Source: JACCTI01 sp051005695 (GTDB lineage: Bacteria > Verrucomicrobiota > Verrucomicrobiia > Chthoniobacterales > UBA10450). From it: a stretch of DNA of 32,650 bases. This document shows positions 16,158-24,612 of this stretch, piece after piece. Below the pieces are notes generated by a model. That model searched no databases, was not told the origin of the DNA, and saw only the letters and a program-made list of their open reading frames with translations. A program made the translations under genes and the position numbers. Where the stretch lies: contig JBPCJC010000097.1 in assembly GCA_051005695.1 (NCBI GenBank), positions 1-32,650 on the forward strand, written 5' to 3'. The first letter of the stretch is position 1. Every line of letters begins with the position of its first letter.

Positions 16158-16808
16158 TTAGGGCGAAAGCCGCTCGATCAACCAGCCGCCGCCGGTTTGG
16201 CGCGCATAACGAAAACGGTCATGCAAGCGATTCGTCCGACCCTGCCAGAACTCGATCATTTCCGGCTTTACCCGATAACCGCCCCATTCCGGCGGCAACG
16301 GAACCGCTCCGCCGCCGAAACGTTGCGTCACCTGTGCGAGCTGCGTTTCCAGGACCGCGCGATTGGCGATCACTTCACTCTGCGCGGAGGCCCACGCGCC
16401 GAGTTGGCTGCCGAATGGGCGCGATTGAAAATACGCTTCCGATTCTACGCGCGAAGTTTTCTCGATCGAACCTTCGACACGAATTTGCCGTTCGAGCTGC
16501 ACCCAAAAAATGATCAGCGCCGCGCGCGGATTTGCTTCTAACTGCCGGCCTTTGTCGCTCCGGTAATTCGTGAAAAAAACAAAACCGCGCTCGTCGATCC
16601 CCTTGAGCAAAACGATGCGCGCAAACGGCTGACCATCGCGGGTTGCGGTCGCCAGCGTCATCGCGTTAACGTCAAGGATTTCGGCGGCGGCGGCTTCCGC
16701 AAACCAGTTCTGGAATTGCGCGATCGGATCCGGCGCGAGATCGGCGCGGCGCAAACCGCGCGCGACATAATCGTGCCGCAAGGCAGCGATATCGAGCGGT
16801 CCACTCAT
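16158..16808 (-). CDS. pdxH: Pyridoxamine/pyridoxine 5'-phosphate oxidase
   Basis: The 216-residue protein is a typical FMN-dependent PdxH. It starts with LRHDYVARGLRRADLAPDPIAQFQNWF and continues with NAMTLATATRDGQPFARIVLLKGIDERGFVFFTNYRSDKGRQL (FMN/PLP contacts). SRPFGSQLGAWASAQSEVI and PPEWGGYRVKPEMIEFWQGRTNRLHDRF form the conserved C-terminal substrate-binding signature. It oxidises PNP/PMP to PLP, the cofactor of two enzymes encoded nearby (cysteine desulfurase and HisC), although they are separate units. The TAA stop is within a CCTAACGA motif at 16155. Confidence 0.97.
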   Translation of the reverse strand: MSGPLDIAALRHDYVARGLRRADLAPDPIAQFQNWFAEAAAAEILDVNAMTLATATRDGQPFARIVLLKGIDERGFVFFTNYRSDKGRQLEANPRAALIIFWVQLERQIRVEGSIEKTSRVESEAYFQSRPFGSQLGAWASAQSEVIANRAVLETQLAQVTQRFGGGAVPLPPEWGGYRVKPEMIEFWQGRTNRLHDRFRYARQTGGGWLIERLSP

Positions 16809-16836
16809 CAGCGGAACGAAGCTAATCCGGCCGCGA

Positions 16837-18168
16837 TCACAACTGCGAGCGAAACGGGAGCGCGAGGTATTCGGTCACGCGTTCCCAGAGCGAGCGCGAT
16901 TTGAAATTTTGCAGAGTGTATTCCTTCGAGTGCTTCAGGTCTTCCTCGAAGTCCGCTTCCATTTTTTGGCCAAAGCCCGCGTCGTAAACTACGAGATCGA
17001 GCTCTTCGTTAATTTCCGAAGAACGCGAATCGATATTCGACGAGCCGATCATCGAAAACATCCCGTCCGCGACCATCGTTTTCGAATGAATCATCGTCGG
17101 CTGATATTCGAAAATCTTCACCCCGCCCTCGAGCATTCGGCCGTAGGCGGCGCGGCCGGCAGATTGCGTCAGCGGTTGATCATTATGCGGGCCGGGCAGG
17201 AGCAAACGGACATCGACATGGCGCTGGACCGCTTTCACCAGGAGATCGACCTGGTCGTCAGTCGGGGTGCAATAAGGATTCGTTAGCCAGATGTGCTTCT
17301 CGGCCGCGGCGAAAGTCACCGCCTGGACCATCGGGATGGGCGCGCTCGAAAACGAATGCGACTCGACCACCTGCGCCTTCAAATTTCCCGCCGGTGCGAG
17401 CGCGGGAAATTGCCCCGCACCCGTGAGCGCTTCATGGAAAGTTTTGATCCAGTGACCCTGGAAGGCGGATTGCAAATCGCTCACCACAGGTCCTTCCAAC
17501 CGGACATGGGTGTCGCGCCAATGATTTTCGTCCTGCGCGTGCCCGCTCCATTTATCGGAAAACGCCGCGCCGCCGGTAAAACCGATTTTCCCATCAACCA
17601 CGAGCATGCGCCGATGCGAACGGCGATTAGTCCGGTCCATCCGCCACGAGGCCACCGGATGATAATAGGCAAACTTGCAGCCGGCATCGGTCATCATCCG
17701 CACATCCGAATTATCCAGCGACCAACCGGAACCGATGCCATCCAGAAGCACGCGTACTTCCACGCCGGCGCGCGCGCGCTCGATCAAGGCATCGCGAAAC
17801 TGCCGTCCGGTGGCGTCGGATTTAAAGATATAGGCGGCGAAGTTAACCGTCTGCTTCGCGGAGTGAATCGCCTCCAGCATCGCCGGAAAAAATGCATCGC
17901 CGTTGAGGAGGATATCGACCTTGTTGCCGGTCAGAGGTACGGGATGCGTGAGCGCGAGCGCGGAGCCAAAAAACTCCGGCGCGCTGATCGCGAACGTATG
18001 ATCGAGTTTGTACTCGAGGGTGTTTCGCCGAATGAAAAAGAGGCAAAAAACCAGGACGACCCCGATGAAGGCGAGCGCGATGGAAATCCATTCGCCGAGA
18101 GTCAGCCAGCCATGTCGCTGCCCGAGCCGCCCGGCCACGCGGCCGCTTTTCGCTTTTGTTTTCGCCAT
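16837..18168 (-). CDS. Phospholipase D-family cardiolipin synthase-like protein with variant first HKD motif
   Basis: The 443-residue protein has a basic N-terminus and one membrane helix at about 25-46. Two PLD domains follow. The second HKD motif is intact: His361, Lys363, Asp368 in IHSKTMVADG...GSSNIDSRS. In the first, the motif reads H-R-R-M-L-V-V-D (His185, Arg187, Asp192), so the catalytic Lys is replaced by Arg (codon CGC). GNKVDILLNGDAFFPAMLEAI before domain 1 is the usual cardiolipin synthase lead-in. Bacterial Cls enzymes condense two phosphatidylglycerols, or PG and PE, at the inner membrane. The substitution might impair or change activity. A second, intact paralogue lies at 28532. 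Confidence 0.88.
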   Translation of the reverse strand: MAKTKAKSGRVAGRLGQRHGWLTLGEWISIALAFIGVVLVFCLFFIRRNTLEYKLDHTFAISAPEFFGSALALTHPVPLTGNKVDILLNGDAFFPAMLEAIHSAKQTVNFAAYIFKSDATGRQFRDALIERARAGVEVRVLLDGIGSGWSLDNSDVRMMTDAGCKFAYYHPVASWRMDRTNRRSHRRMLVVDGKIGFTGGAAFSDKWSGHAQDENHWRDTHVRLEGPVVSDLQSAFQGHWIKTFHEALTGAGQFPALAPAGNLKAQVVESHSFSSAPIPMVQAVTFAAAEKHIWLTNPYCTPTDDQVDLLVKAVQRHVDVRLLLPGPHNDQPLTQSAGRAAYGRMLEGGVKIFEYQPTMIHSKTMVADGMFSMIGSSNIDSRSSEINEELDLVVYDAGFGQKMEADFEEDLKHSKEYTLQNFKSRSLWERVTEYLALPFRSQL

Positions 18169-18211
18169 CGGGTTGGATTCGTTTGCCGCGAGCGAAGTGA
18201 TGGCATCCGAC

Positions 18212-19393
18212 CTAACGAATCGCGACCACGCTGCCCGCGGGCGCGAGGGCGCGCAACTTCGCGATCACCCGCGGAACGATCTCGAGCGCGCGCTCGATTT
18301 CGCCCGCGGTATTGAAGCGGCCTAACGAGAAGCGCAGGCTCGTCCGGCTGGATTTGTCGGCCAGCTTCATCGCCTGCAAGACGTGCGAGGCTTCGGGCGA
18401 ACCAGCCTTGCAGGCGGACCCGGCGGAGCAGCAAATGCCCTCGCGATCGAGGAGGAGTAGCGCGCCTTCGGATTCGATTCCGTCGAAGGAAAGACTGGAA
18501 GTGTTCGCGAGCCGCTGCTCGCGGTCGCCGTTCACGGAAACGTCGGGCACACGGGCGCGTAGTTCGTTTTCGAAATGATCGCGCAGTTGACGGACGCGCG
18601 TTTGTTCTTCGCTCATCTGCGCGGCCGCCAGTTCCGCGGCTTTTCCGAAACCAATAATCGCGGCCACGTTCTCGGTGCCGGCGCGCCGTTTGTTTTCCTG
18701 CCCGCCGCCGAAGAGCAGGGGCCGAAAGGCCGAGCGGCGGTTAACGAAGAGCGCGCCGACGCCTTTCGGGCCATGCAGTTTGTGCGCGGAAAAAGAGGCG
18801 AAGTTAATTCCACTACTCGTTAAGTGAATCGGTAGTTTCCCGGCCGCCTGCACGGCGTCAGTGTGGAAGAGCACGCGTTTGCGCTGCGCGATCCCGGCGA
18901 TTTCTTCCACCGGAAAAATGACCCCGGTTTCGTTGTTCGCCCACATCACCGAGACGATTGCGGTCTCCGGCCGGATGGCGGCTTCGAGCTCGGCCGGATC
19001 GAGATGACCTTCGCGATCGACCGAAACCAAAGTGGCGCCGCCGCCGCTTCGAATGATTTCGTCGCCAGAGCGCAGGATCGCACTGTGCTCAACCGCGGTC
19101 GTGACGACGTGCTGGCGTTGCGGATCGATTTGGAGCGCGGCGTGCAGCGCCGTGTTATCCGCTTCCGTGCCGCCACTGGTGAAAATGATCTCGTTAGGCT
19201 GCGCGCCCACGAGCGCGGCCACTTGGGCGCGCGCGTGCTCGATCGCCTCGCGCACCTGCGCGCCAAAACCGTAGGCGCTCGACGGGTTCCCGTAATATTT
19301 GGTCAGGAACGGCAACATCTCCTCGACCACCGCGGGATCAAGCTGGGTGGTCGCGTTGTTATCCAGGTAGATGATCTTCTCCGGCGCGATCAT
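18212..19393 (-). CDS. Cysteine desulfurase, NifS/IscS type
   Basis: The 393-residue PLP enzyme carries YLDNNATTQLDPAV at the N-terminus, TSGGTEADNTAL, VEHSAIL with PLP-stacking His103, and HTDAVQAAGKLPI. The Schiff-base lysine is Lys205 (SFSAHKLHGPKG). The active-site loop CCSAGSACKAGSPEASHVL carries catalytic Cys328, and a C-terminal SLRFSLGRFNT follows. It moves sulfur from cysteine to an enzyme persulfide for Fe-S clusters or tRNA thiolation. No iscU, mnmA or other partner is in the window, so the exact paralogue cannot be assigned. Three CCTAACGA copies lie in it, one of which supplies the TAG stop (18211). Confidence 0.94.
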   Translation of the reverse strand: MIAPEKIIYLDNNATTQLDPAVVEEMLPFLTKYYGNPSSAYGFGAQVREAIEHARAQVAALVGAQPNEIIFTSGGTEADNTALHAALQIDPQRQHVVTTAVEHSAILRSGDEIIRSGGGATLVSVDREGHLDPAELEAAIRPETAIVSVMWANNETGVIFPVEEIAGIAQRKRVLFHTDAVQAAGKLPIHLTSSGINFASFSAHKLHGPKGVGALFVNRRSAFRPLLFGGGQENKRRAGTENVAAIIGFGKAAELAAAQMSEEQTRVRQLRDHFENELRARVPDVSVNGDREQRLANTSSLSFDGIESEGALLLLDREGICCSAGSACKAGSPEASHVLQAMKLADKSSRTSLRFSLGRFNTAGEIERALEIVPRVIAKLRALAPAGSVVAIR

Positions 19394-19412
19394 CGGAAAC
19401 TATACCGCAATT

Positions 19413-19754
19413 TTACTCCGCCGGCCGCGGCTCGTTGCCGGCATGTTTCGGTTGCCGATGGGTGTAGCGGAAATAGAGATTGCGCAGATAAATCGGCAAC
19501 GGCATCGCGGTGCTGAGCACGCCCACAGAATCGCGCCGATAAATCGCGAAGTAAGTCAGCATGAGCAAACTCCCGAGCGCGCTGCATTCCCAAAAACCAA
19601 ACGGGATCACGCTCTTCTTCGCGCGCTCGGAGGCGAGCCATTGAATGATGAAACGCAAACCGAAGACGAGGCTGCCGCTGAGGCCGACGATTTTCCACGG
19701 GGTGATCGCGATTCCGAAAATGTGCGTCTCGGCGAGGAACGAAAGGCTGTTCAT
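19413..19754 (-). CDS. Stand-alone LABN-domain membrane protein (lipid A biosynthesis N-terminal-like)
   Basis: I start at the ATG at 19754 (MNSLSFLAETHIFGIAITPW); an upstream extension is low-complexity and overlaps hisC's leader. The 113-residue protein has about three membrane segments and the LABN pattern: TPWKIVGLSGSLVFGLRFIIQWLASERAKKSVIPFGFWECSALGSLLML. The Q-W-x-x-S-E-R-x-x-K-S and P-x-x-F-W elements are diagnostic. The domain occurs fused to LpxB or glycosyltransferases and also alone; its activity is not established. It sits 19 bases upstream of the cysteine desulfurase, in the same direction. Confidence 0.85.
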   Translation of the reverse strand: MNSLSFLAETHIFGIAITPWKIVGLSGSLVFGLRFIIQWLASERAKKSVIPFGFWECSALGSLLMLTYFAIYRRDSVGVLSTAMPLPIYLRNLYFRYTHRQPKHAGNEPRPAE

Positions 19755-19841
19755 GGGCGCATGGTAATCCATTCGTCCAGTCCGCGCGGCGAATCGATCC
19801 GCGGGCTGGCGGCGCGCGCCAGTTCCGCTAAGCTCCGCCGG

Positions 19842-20942
19842 ATGCGATCGATCTGGGATTACGCCAACCCGCAATTGCGCGACCTCGCGGTTTATGAACC
19901 GGGGAAGCCGATCGAAGAAACCGCGCGCGAACTCGGTGCCGACGCCGAGAGCATCATCAAGCTGGCTTCGAACGAAAACCCGCTCGGCCCGTCACCGCGC
20001 GCTCTCGAAGCGATCCGCGCGGCCTTGCCGAAAACGCATCTGTACCCGGATGGGGGCGCGCATTATTTGCGCGAAGCGCTTGCGGAAAAGCTCGGCTGCG
20101 CGCGCGACAATCTCATCCTGGGCGCCGGGTCTAACGAAGTGCTCGAGTTTCTCGGGCACGCTTTTCTGAATCTCAACGACGAGGTGATTACTTCCGAGCA
20201 CGCGTTCATTGCCTACAAATTAATTGCGGCGGTTTTCGGCGCGCGCACGATCGAAGTTCCGAGCCCGGATCTGCGGCATCATCTCGACGAATTCATCGCG
20301 GCGATCACTCCGCGGACGCGCTTGATCTTCATCGCCAACCCCAATAATCCTACCGGCACTTTGCTTTCGCAGCAGGAGATTGATGGCTTCATCAATGCGC
20401 TCCCGGAAAATATCGTGGTCGCGTTCGACGAAGCCTATTTTGAATATGTTGAGAATCCGCCGGACACACTTCAGTTCATCCGCGAACGCAAAAACGTCAT
20501 CATCCTCCGCACTTTTTCGAAGATCCAGGGTCTGGCCAGCTTGCGTATCGGCTATGGAATCGCGCATCGGGATTTGATCCAGGTTCTGCAAAAAGTTCGC
20601 CAGCCCTTCAATGTCAGCGGACTCGCGCAGGCCGCCGCGCGCGGCGCGCTGCAAGACTCGGAACACCAGCAGAAAACCAAGAGCCTAACGAATGAAGGAC
20701 GCGCGTTTCTCGAAAAAGAATTTGCCGCGATGAAACTTCCGTTCGTCCCGAGCTCCGCCAATTTCGTCCTCGTGAAAGTCGGAAACGGGCTCGCGATTTT
20801 CAAACAACTGCTCGAGCGCCGGATCATTGTACGCGCGCTCAAGGGCTACAATCTGCCCGAATGGATCCGCATCTCCATCGGCACGATGGAGCAAAACCGC
20901 GCATGCATCGCCGCGCTCAAGGAAGTGCTGGGGCGGAATTGA
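19842..20942 (+). CDS. hisC: Histidinol-phosphate aminotransferase
   Basis: From the ATG at 19842 the product has 366 residues. It is a fold-type I PLP aminotransferase: IIKLASNENPLGPSPRAL at about 40, YPDGGAHYLREALAEKLG, GAGSNEVLEFLGHAF, ANPNNPTGT, VVAFDEAYFEYV, and the PLP-lysine motif RTFSKIQGLASLRIGYG. The C-terminal WIRISIGT is typical of HisC. It interconverts histidinol phosphate and imidazole acetol phosphate in histidine synthesis, and some homologues also act on aromatic amino acids. Its TGA overlaps the TTG start of mnmE. CCTAACGA at 20684 encodes part of SLTNE. Confidence 0.93.
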   Translation: MRSIWDYANPQLRDLAVYEPGKPIEETARELGADAESIIKLASNENPLGPSPRALEAIRAALPKTHLYPDGGAHYLREALAEKLGCARDNLILGAGSNEVLEFLGHAFLNLNDEVITSEHAFIAYKLIAAVFGARTIEVPSPDLRHHLDEFIAAITPRTRLIFIANPNNPTGTLLSQQEIDGFINALPENIVVAFDEAYFEYVENPPDTLQFIRERKNVIILRTFSKIQGLASLRIGYGIAHRDLIQVLQKVRQPFNVSGLAQAAARGALQDSEHQQKTKSLTNEGRAFLEKEFAAMKLPFVPSSANFVLVKVGNGLAIFKQLLERRIIVRALKGYNLPEWIRISIGTMEQNRACIAALKEVLGRN

Positions 20943-22297
20943 GCGCGCCCGCGGCGCCGGACGATTCTACCGGCCTAACGATCGCTGCAATCTCGACGCC
21001 GCCGGGCGAAGGCGCGATCGGTTTGATCCGTATTTCCGGACCGGAAGCGGTCGCGATTGCGGACAAAATATTTCGCGGAAAACAAAAACCGTCCGAGTTC
21101 GCATCGCACGTCCAGCATCTCGGCGAGATCGTCGATGTCGAGCGCGTGATCGACCAGGTCGTTCTGTCGGTGCATCGCGCACCGCACAGTTATACCGGCG
21201 AAGATTTGGTCGAGATCAGTTGTCACGGCGGCGTGCTTGTGACCGCGCAGGTGTTGGCTGCTTGTCTGCAAAGCGGAGCGCGCGCGGCGCGTGGTGGCGA
21301 GTTCACCGAGCGCGCTTTCCTGAACGGGAAAATGGATCTGACCCAGGCGGAGGCGGTGATGGATTTGATCCGCGCGCAAACCGATCTCGCACTTCGTTCC
21401 GCGACCGAGCAACTCGAAGGCCGGCTTGGATTATCGATCCGTGAGATTCGCGATCAAGTGATCGAGTTGCTCGCGCATCTCGAGGCTTCGATTGATTTTC
21501 CCGACGAGGACATCGCACCGGATGAAGGCACGCGGATTCGCGCGCGTTTGCAGTCCATCGAGGAAAAAATTTCCGCGCTCCTCGCGACTGGAACGCGCGG
21601 TCGGATTTTGCGTGAAGGTGTGCGGGTGGTTATCTACGGTGCGACCAATGCCGGGAAATCGCGCCTCTTGAATCGCCTGCTCGGGTATGAGCGCGCGATC
21701 GTCAGTCCGATTCCCGGAACGACTCGCGACACGATCGAAGAAGTAATCAATCTCGGCGGGATTCCGGTTCGTCTGCTCGATACCGCGGGCCTGCGCGCGT
21801 CCAGCGATGAACTCGAACAAGCGGGCATGGCGAGAACCGAAGAGTCGTTAGGCAAGGCCGATCTGATTCTACATCTGGTCGATGGAAACGCGCCGAGACC
21901 GGACGGCTTCGCGAGTCACGGGCGGCCGGAAATTTTACTGATCAACAAAGGCGATTTACCGGAACACGCGGACTGGGGCGAGTCGGACACGCTCCGGATT
22001 TCGTGCCTCGCGGAAGATGGGCTCGCCGGTTTGGAGGAGGCAATTCTAGCGCGGATCGGCGCCGATCATCTCGAAGCGGAGAATGCGATGGCGATCAATG
22101 CGCGTCATCAAATTTGCCTGCGCCGCGCGCTCGAAGCTTGTCAGCGAGCGGATGAAACCGTGGCCGCGGAAATGTCGCCCGAATACGCGACCATCGATGT
22201 GCGCACCGCGCTTACTGCGGTCACGGAAGTGATCGCCGCGGAGAGCGACGATCCGATTCTCGATTCGCTTTTCGCTAATTTTTGCATCGGCAAATGA
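20939..22297 (+). CDS. mnmE: tRNA uridine-5-carboxymethylaminomethyl GTPase MnmE (TrmE)
   Basis: The most likely start is the TTG at 20939, which overlaps the hisC stop (TTGA); the resulting 452-residue product has standard MnmE length. An ATG in this frame at 20861 would sit inside hisC. The N-terminal formyl-THF domain has TIAAISTPPGEGAIGLIRISG. The G domain has G1 GATNAGKS, G2/G3 GTTRDTIEEV and DTAGLR, and G4 NKGD. The C-terminus ends FCIGK, the conserved Cys-containing tail. With MnmG it modifies the wobble uridine of certain tRNAs. pyrD follows with an ATGA overlap. Two CCTAACGA copies lie in it (20974, 21845). Confidence 0.95.
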   Translation: MSAPAAPDDSTGLTIAAISTPPGEGAIGLIRISGPEAVAIADKIFRGKQKPSEFASHVQHLGEIVDVERVIDQVVLSVHRAPHSYTGEDLVEISCHGGVLVTAQVLAACLQSGARAARGGEFTERAFLNGKMDLTQAEAVMDLIRAQTDLALRSATEQLEGRLGLSIREIRDQVIELLAHLEASIDFPDEDIAPDEGTRIRARLQSIEEKISALLATGTRGRILREGVRVVIYGATNAGKSRLLNRLLGYERAIVSPIPGTTRDTIEEVINLGGIPVRLLDTAGLRASSDELEQAGMARTEESLGKADLILHLVDGNAPRPDGFASHGRPEILLINKGDLPEHADWGESDTLRISCLAEDGLAGLEEAILARIGADHLEAENAMAINARHQICLRRALEACQRADETVAAEMSPEYATIDVRTALTAVTEVIAAESDDPILDSLFANFCIGK

Positions 22298-23313
22298 GTG
22301 CCGGCGGCACTTACGAGCGACTCGTTAGGCCGCTGCTTTTTTCGCTCGGTCCTGAAACCGCGCATCATTTCGCGATCAACGCGTTGCGCTTCGCCTCCAA
22401 GAATGGCGCGCTTCTGCGCCCGCTGCGTGCGTTTCAGCCGCCTGCTAAGACAACGGAAGTTTTTGGGCTGAATTTCCCTAACCCGATCGGGTTGGCCGCA
22501 GGCTTCGACAAGAACGGTGTCGCCTTGCCGGCTTGGGAAGCACTCGGTTTTGGCTTCGTCGAGATCGGCACCGTGACCGCGAAAGCTCAGCCGGGAAATC
22601 CGCGGCCGCGGATTTTTCGTTATCCCGCGCACGCGGCGCTGATCAATCGGCTCGGATTCAACAACGACGGTGCGGATGCAATCGCTGCGCGCCTAACGAG
22701 ACTTCGCGCTTCCGGTCGTTGGCCGCGGATTCCGGTGGGGATCAATCTCGGAAAATCGAAAATCGCCCCGCTGGAAAAGGCGGCCGCGGATTACGTCTAT
22801 TCGTTCCGACGCCTGCAGGAGTTTGCTGATTACGTGGTGTTGAATGTGAGCTCGCCGAACACGCCCGGCTTGCGCGATTTGCAGGCGGAAGAGGCGTTGC
22901 GGGATTTGCTTCGGGCGATAAAGGCAGAGAACCGGACGCTCCGCAAAACCGTTCTTCTGAAAATCGCGCCCGACCTGTCGATCGCGGAACTGGAGCAAAT
23001 CATCGCCGCTTGTGAGGCCGATGAGATCGCGGGCATCGTGGCGACGAACACGACCTTGGATCACGAGAAGATTCCCACGGCGCAGGATCAAACCGGTGGA
23101 TTAAGCGGCGCGCCTTTGCGCGAGAAAGCGACTGCGTTTGTCCGCGCGATTCGTCAGCGGACGGCCCTGCCGATTATTGGGGTCGGCGGAATTATGGATG
23201 CACAAGACGCGCGAGAGAAAATCGAGGCCGGCGCGACGCTGGTGCAGGTTTACACCGGTTACATTTATCGCGGGCCGGGATTGCTCCGGGAGATTGCGGC
23301 GGGTTTACGTTAA
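22294..23313 (+). CDS. pyrD: Dihydroorotate dehydrogenase, class 2 (quinone)
   Basis: The ATG at 22294 overlaps the mnmE TGA and gives 339 residues. An N-terminal amphipathic region (YERLVRPLLFSLGPETAHHFAINAL) is the class 2 membrane-association and quinone-tunnel region. FMN-binding and substrate motifs follow: GLAAGFDKNGVALPAW, EIGTVTAKAQPGNPRPRIFR, INRLGFNNDG, NVSSPNTPGLRDLQ with the class 2 catalytic Ser, TNTTLDHEK, GGLSGAPLREKA and GVGGIMDAQDAREKIEAGATLVQVYTGYIYRGP. It oxidises dihydroorotate to orotate and reduces quinone at the inner membrane. Two CCTAACGA copies encode LVR (22322) and RLTR (22692). Confidence 0.96.
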   Translation: MSAGGTYERLVRPLLFSLGPETAHHFAINALRFASKNGALLRPLRAFQPPAKTTEVFGLNFPNPIGLAAGFDKNGVALPAWEALGFGFVEIGTVTAKAQPGNPRPRIFRYPAHAALINRLGFNNDGADAIAARLTRLRASGRWPRIPVGINLGKSKIAPLEKAAADYVYSFRRLQEFADYVVLNVSSPNTPGLRDLQAEEALRDLLRAIKAENRTLRKTVLLKIAPDLSIAELEQIIAACEADEIAGIVATNTTLDHEKIPTAQDQTGGLSGAPLREKATAFVRAIRQRTALPIIGVGGIMDAQDAREKIEAGATLVQVYTGYIYRGPGLLREIAAGLR

Positions 23314-23348
23314 GCGAAGACGAGGTGCTCCCCTCCACGCTTCCGCGA

Positions 23349-23471
23349 TGTCATCCTGAGGCTGAAGCGCGCCGAAGGATCTCGCCAAGGGTGCTTGGCG
23401 TGTTCCAAAGCGCTTCGTTAATCAAGAACCCAGTGTGGGGTCCTTCGCCCTCTTCGCGGCTCAGGATGACA
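23349..23471. repeat. 123-bp hairpin-type intergenic repeat (TGTCATCCTGAG ... CTCAGGATGACA)
   Basis: The ends TGTCATCCTGAG (23349-23360) and CTCAGGATGACA (23460-23471) are perfect 12-base inverted repeats. An internal pair, CGAAGGA near 23373 and TCCTTCG (23441-23447), is also inverted, so the element can fold into a long imperfect hairpin. It fills most of the gap between two convergent genes (pyrD and the M29-like gene). This GTCATCCTGAG...CGAAGGATCT type of repeat is widespread in genomes of soil bacteria. It may work as a bidirectional transcription end. Confidence 0.8.
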
Positions 23472-23510
23472 AATATGCGCGACGCGCGCGAAGAGACCGC
23501 GCATTGGTCG

Positions 23511-24551
23511 TTAGAGCAAAAACCGACCGCCTTCCATCACCTTGGTGTCGTCGAACCAGATGTCGAAGTCGCGACCGACGCAATCAATGTGCGTTTTGGA
23601 AATCCAAGTCTGGCCGGTGTGCTCGGCGTAAGGGTGGCCGAAGGCGATATGAATCCCGGGAATTTTTTCGTCCTGCAAAATATTCCCGATGACGTGCGTA
23701 CAGGCGATGTTCGTGCCGACGGCGAACTCGCCGACGCGGTTGCTGTTTTCGTCGGTGCTGGTGTAGGCGCGAAATTCATCGAGCAACTCCTTGTTCTCGC
23801 ACTGCAAGTTGCGGATGCGATTGTTCTCGATCTCGATCGTCAACGGCGTCGCTTCGATATCGCCGTACTTCTGGCAGAGATAATCGCCGACCACGCCATC
23901 AACCACGAAGACGCCGCTACTATTGAAGGGCGAAGTGAAAATCTCGCCGCCCGGGAGATTGCCCCATTTTTCTCGCGTGATAATGCCGCTGGTCTTGAGC
24001 CATTTCAGCGTCGGGGAAATTTCTGCGACGTAATCCGTGCCCGCCGGTGTCCGGCAAATCACGCGCTCAGTCATGCGCGCGCGCTCAACCAATTTTTGGC
24101 TCAATGCGTCGACCGCCATGAAATCAGCCCGCATTCCCTCCAGCATGATTTGCCGGCTAATGTTGACCATGTGGCCGTGACGCAAGCCGTGCTTGTTCAC
24201 CACCGCGGTCATTTGAATGCGCGAGCCGAGCTCGCCGGTCTGGGTTTGTGCGCAGAAGATGCTGACCTGCGAAGTCGCGAGATCTTCGAGGATGATCTCG
24301 GGCATCCCCTTAAGCGGACGTTCCGCGTAATTCTCCAAAACGAAAACCGCGTGCTCCGCCCCGAGGATTTCCACTTCACTCTGCAACGCAGCCGCGATTT
24401 CCTGGGTCGCTTCGTCGGTGATGATCGTGATCCGCTCCTCTGGTTTGAGCCGGAGGCAGTCGCGAATGGCGTTGCGCGCGCCGGGGATGAGTTCTTCGTC
24501 GATCGTGGCGGTGGAAAGCGAGTCAGGCATGGCGCGAGCGGCGTTCAGCAT
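23511..24551 (-). CDS. M29-family aminopeptidase-like metalloprotein
   Basis: I start at the ATG at 24551 (MLNAARAMPDSLSTATIDEEL), giving 346 residues; an alternative ATG is at 24530, and longer frames enter the upstream gene. C-terminal features match the M29/aminopeptidase T-like family and its relative NicX: GTNIACTHVIGNILQDEKIPGIHIAFGHPYAEHTGQ contains Glu and His ligand candidates, and SKTHIDCVGRDFDIWFDD adds H-x-D. The middle has VAEISPTLKWL and a PGGEIFTSP motif seen in these proteins. Members bind two metal ions. Activity could be peptidase or a dioxygenase-like reaction, not distinguishable here. The TAA stop lies in a TCTAACGA variant (23508-23515). It follows the GCS2-type gene by 61 bases and may share its transcript. 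Confidence 0.82.
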   Translation of the reverse strand: MLNAARAMPDSLSTATIDEELIPGARNAIRDCLRLKPEERITIITDEATQEIAAALQSEVEILGAEHAVFVLENYAERPLKGMPEIILEDLATSQVSIFCAQTQTGELGSRIQMTAVVNKHGLRHGHMVNISRQIMLEGMRADFMAVDALSQKLVERARMTERVICRTPAGTDYVAEISPTLKWLKTSGIITREKWGNLPGGEIFTSPFNSSGVFVVDGVVGDYLCQKYGDIEATPLTIEIENNRIRNLQCENKELLDEFRAYTSTDENSNRVGEFAVGTNIACTHVIGNILQDEKIPGIHIAFGHPYAEHTGQTWISKTHIDCVGRDFDIWFDDTKVMEGGRFLL

Positions 24552-24612
24552 TACGCGGAAATGGCCTTTGGGCAACCGCCTCGACGCCCGCGTTTGCGCC
24601 TGCGAATAACCC

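Noticed and set aside
17293..18315. 340-residue plus-strand frame opposite the cardiolipin synthase gene
   Set aside because: Antisense shadow in GC-rich DNA; composition is His/Arg-rich with no recognisable domain.
19371..19841. N-terminal extension of hisC to 19371
   Set aside because: It covers the LABN gene antisense and is not HisC-like; homology begins at the ATG at 19842.
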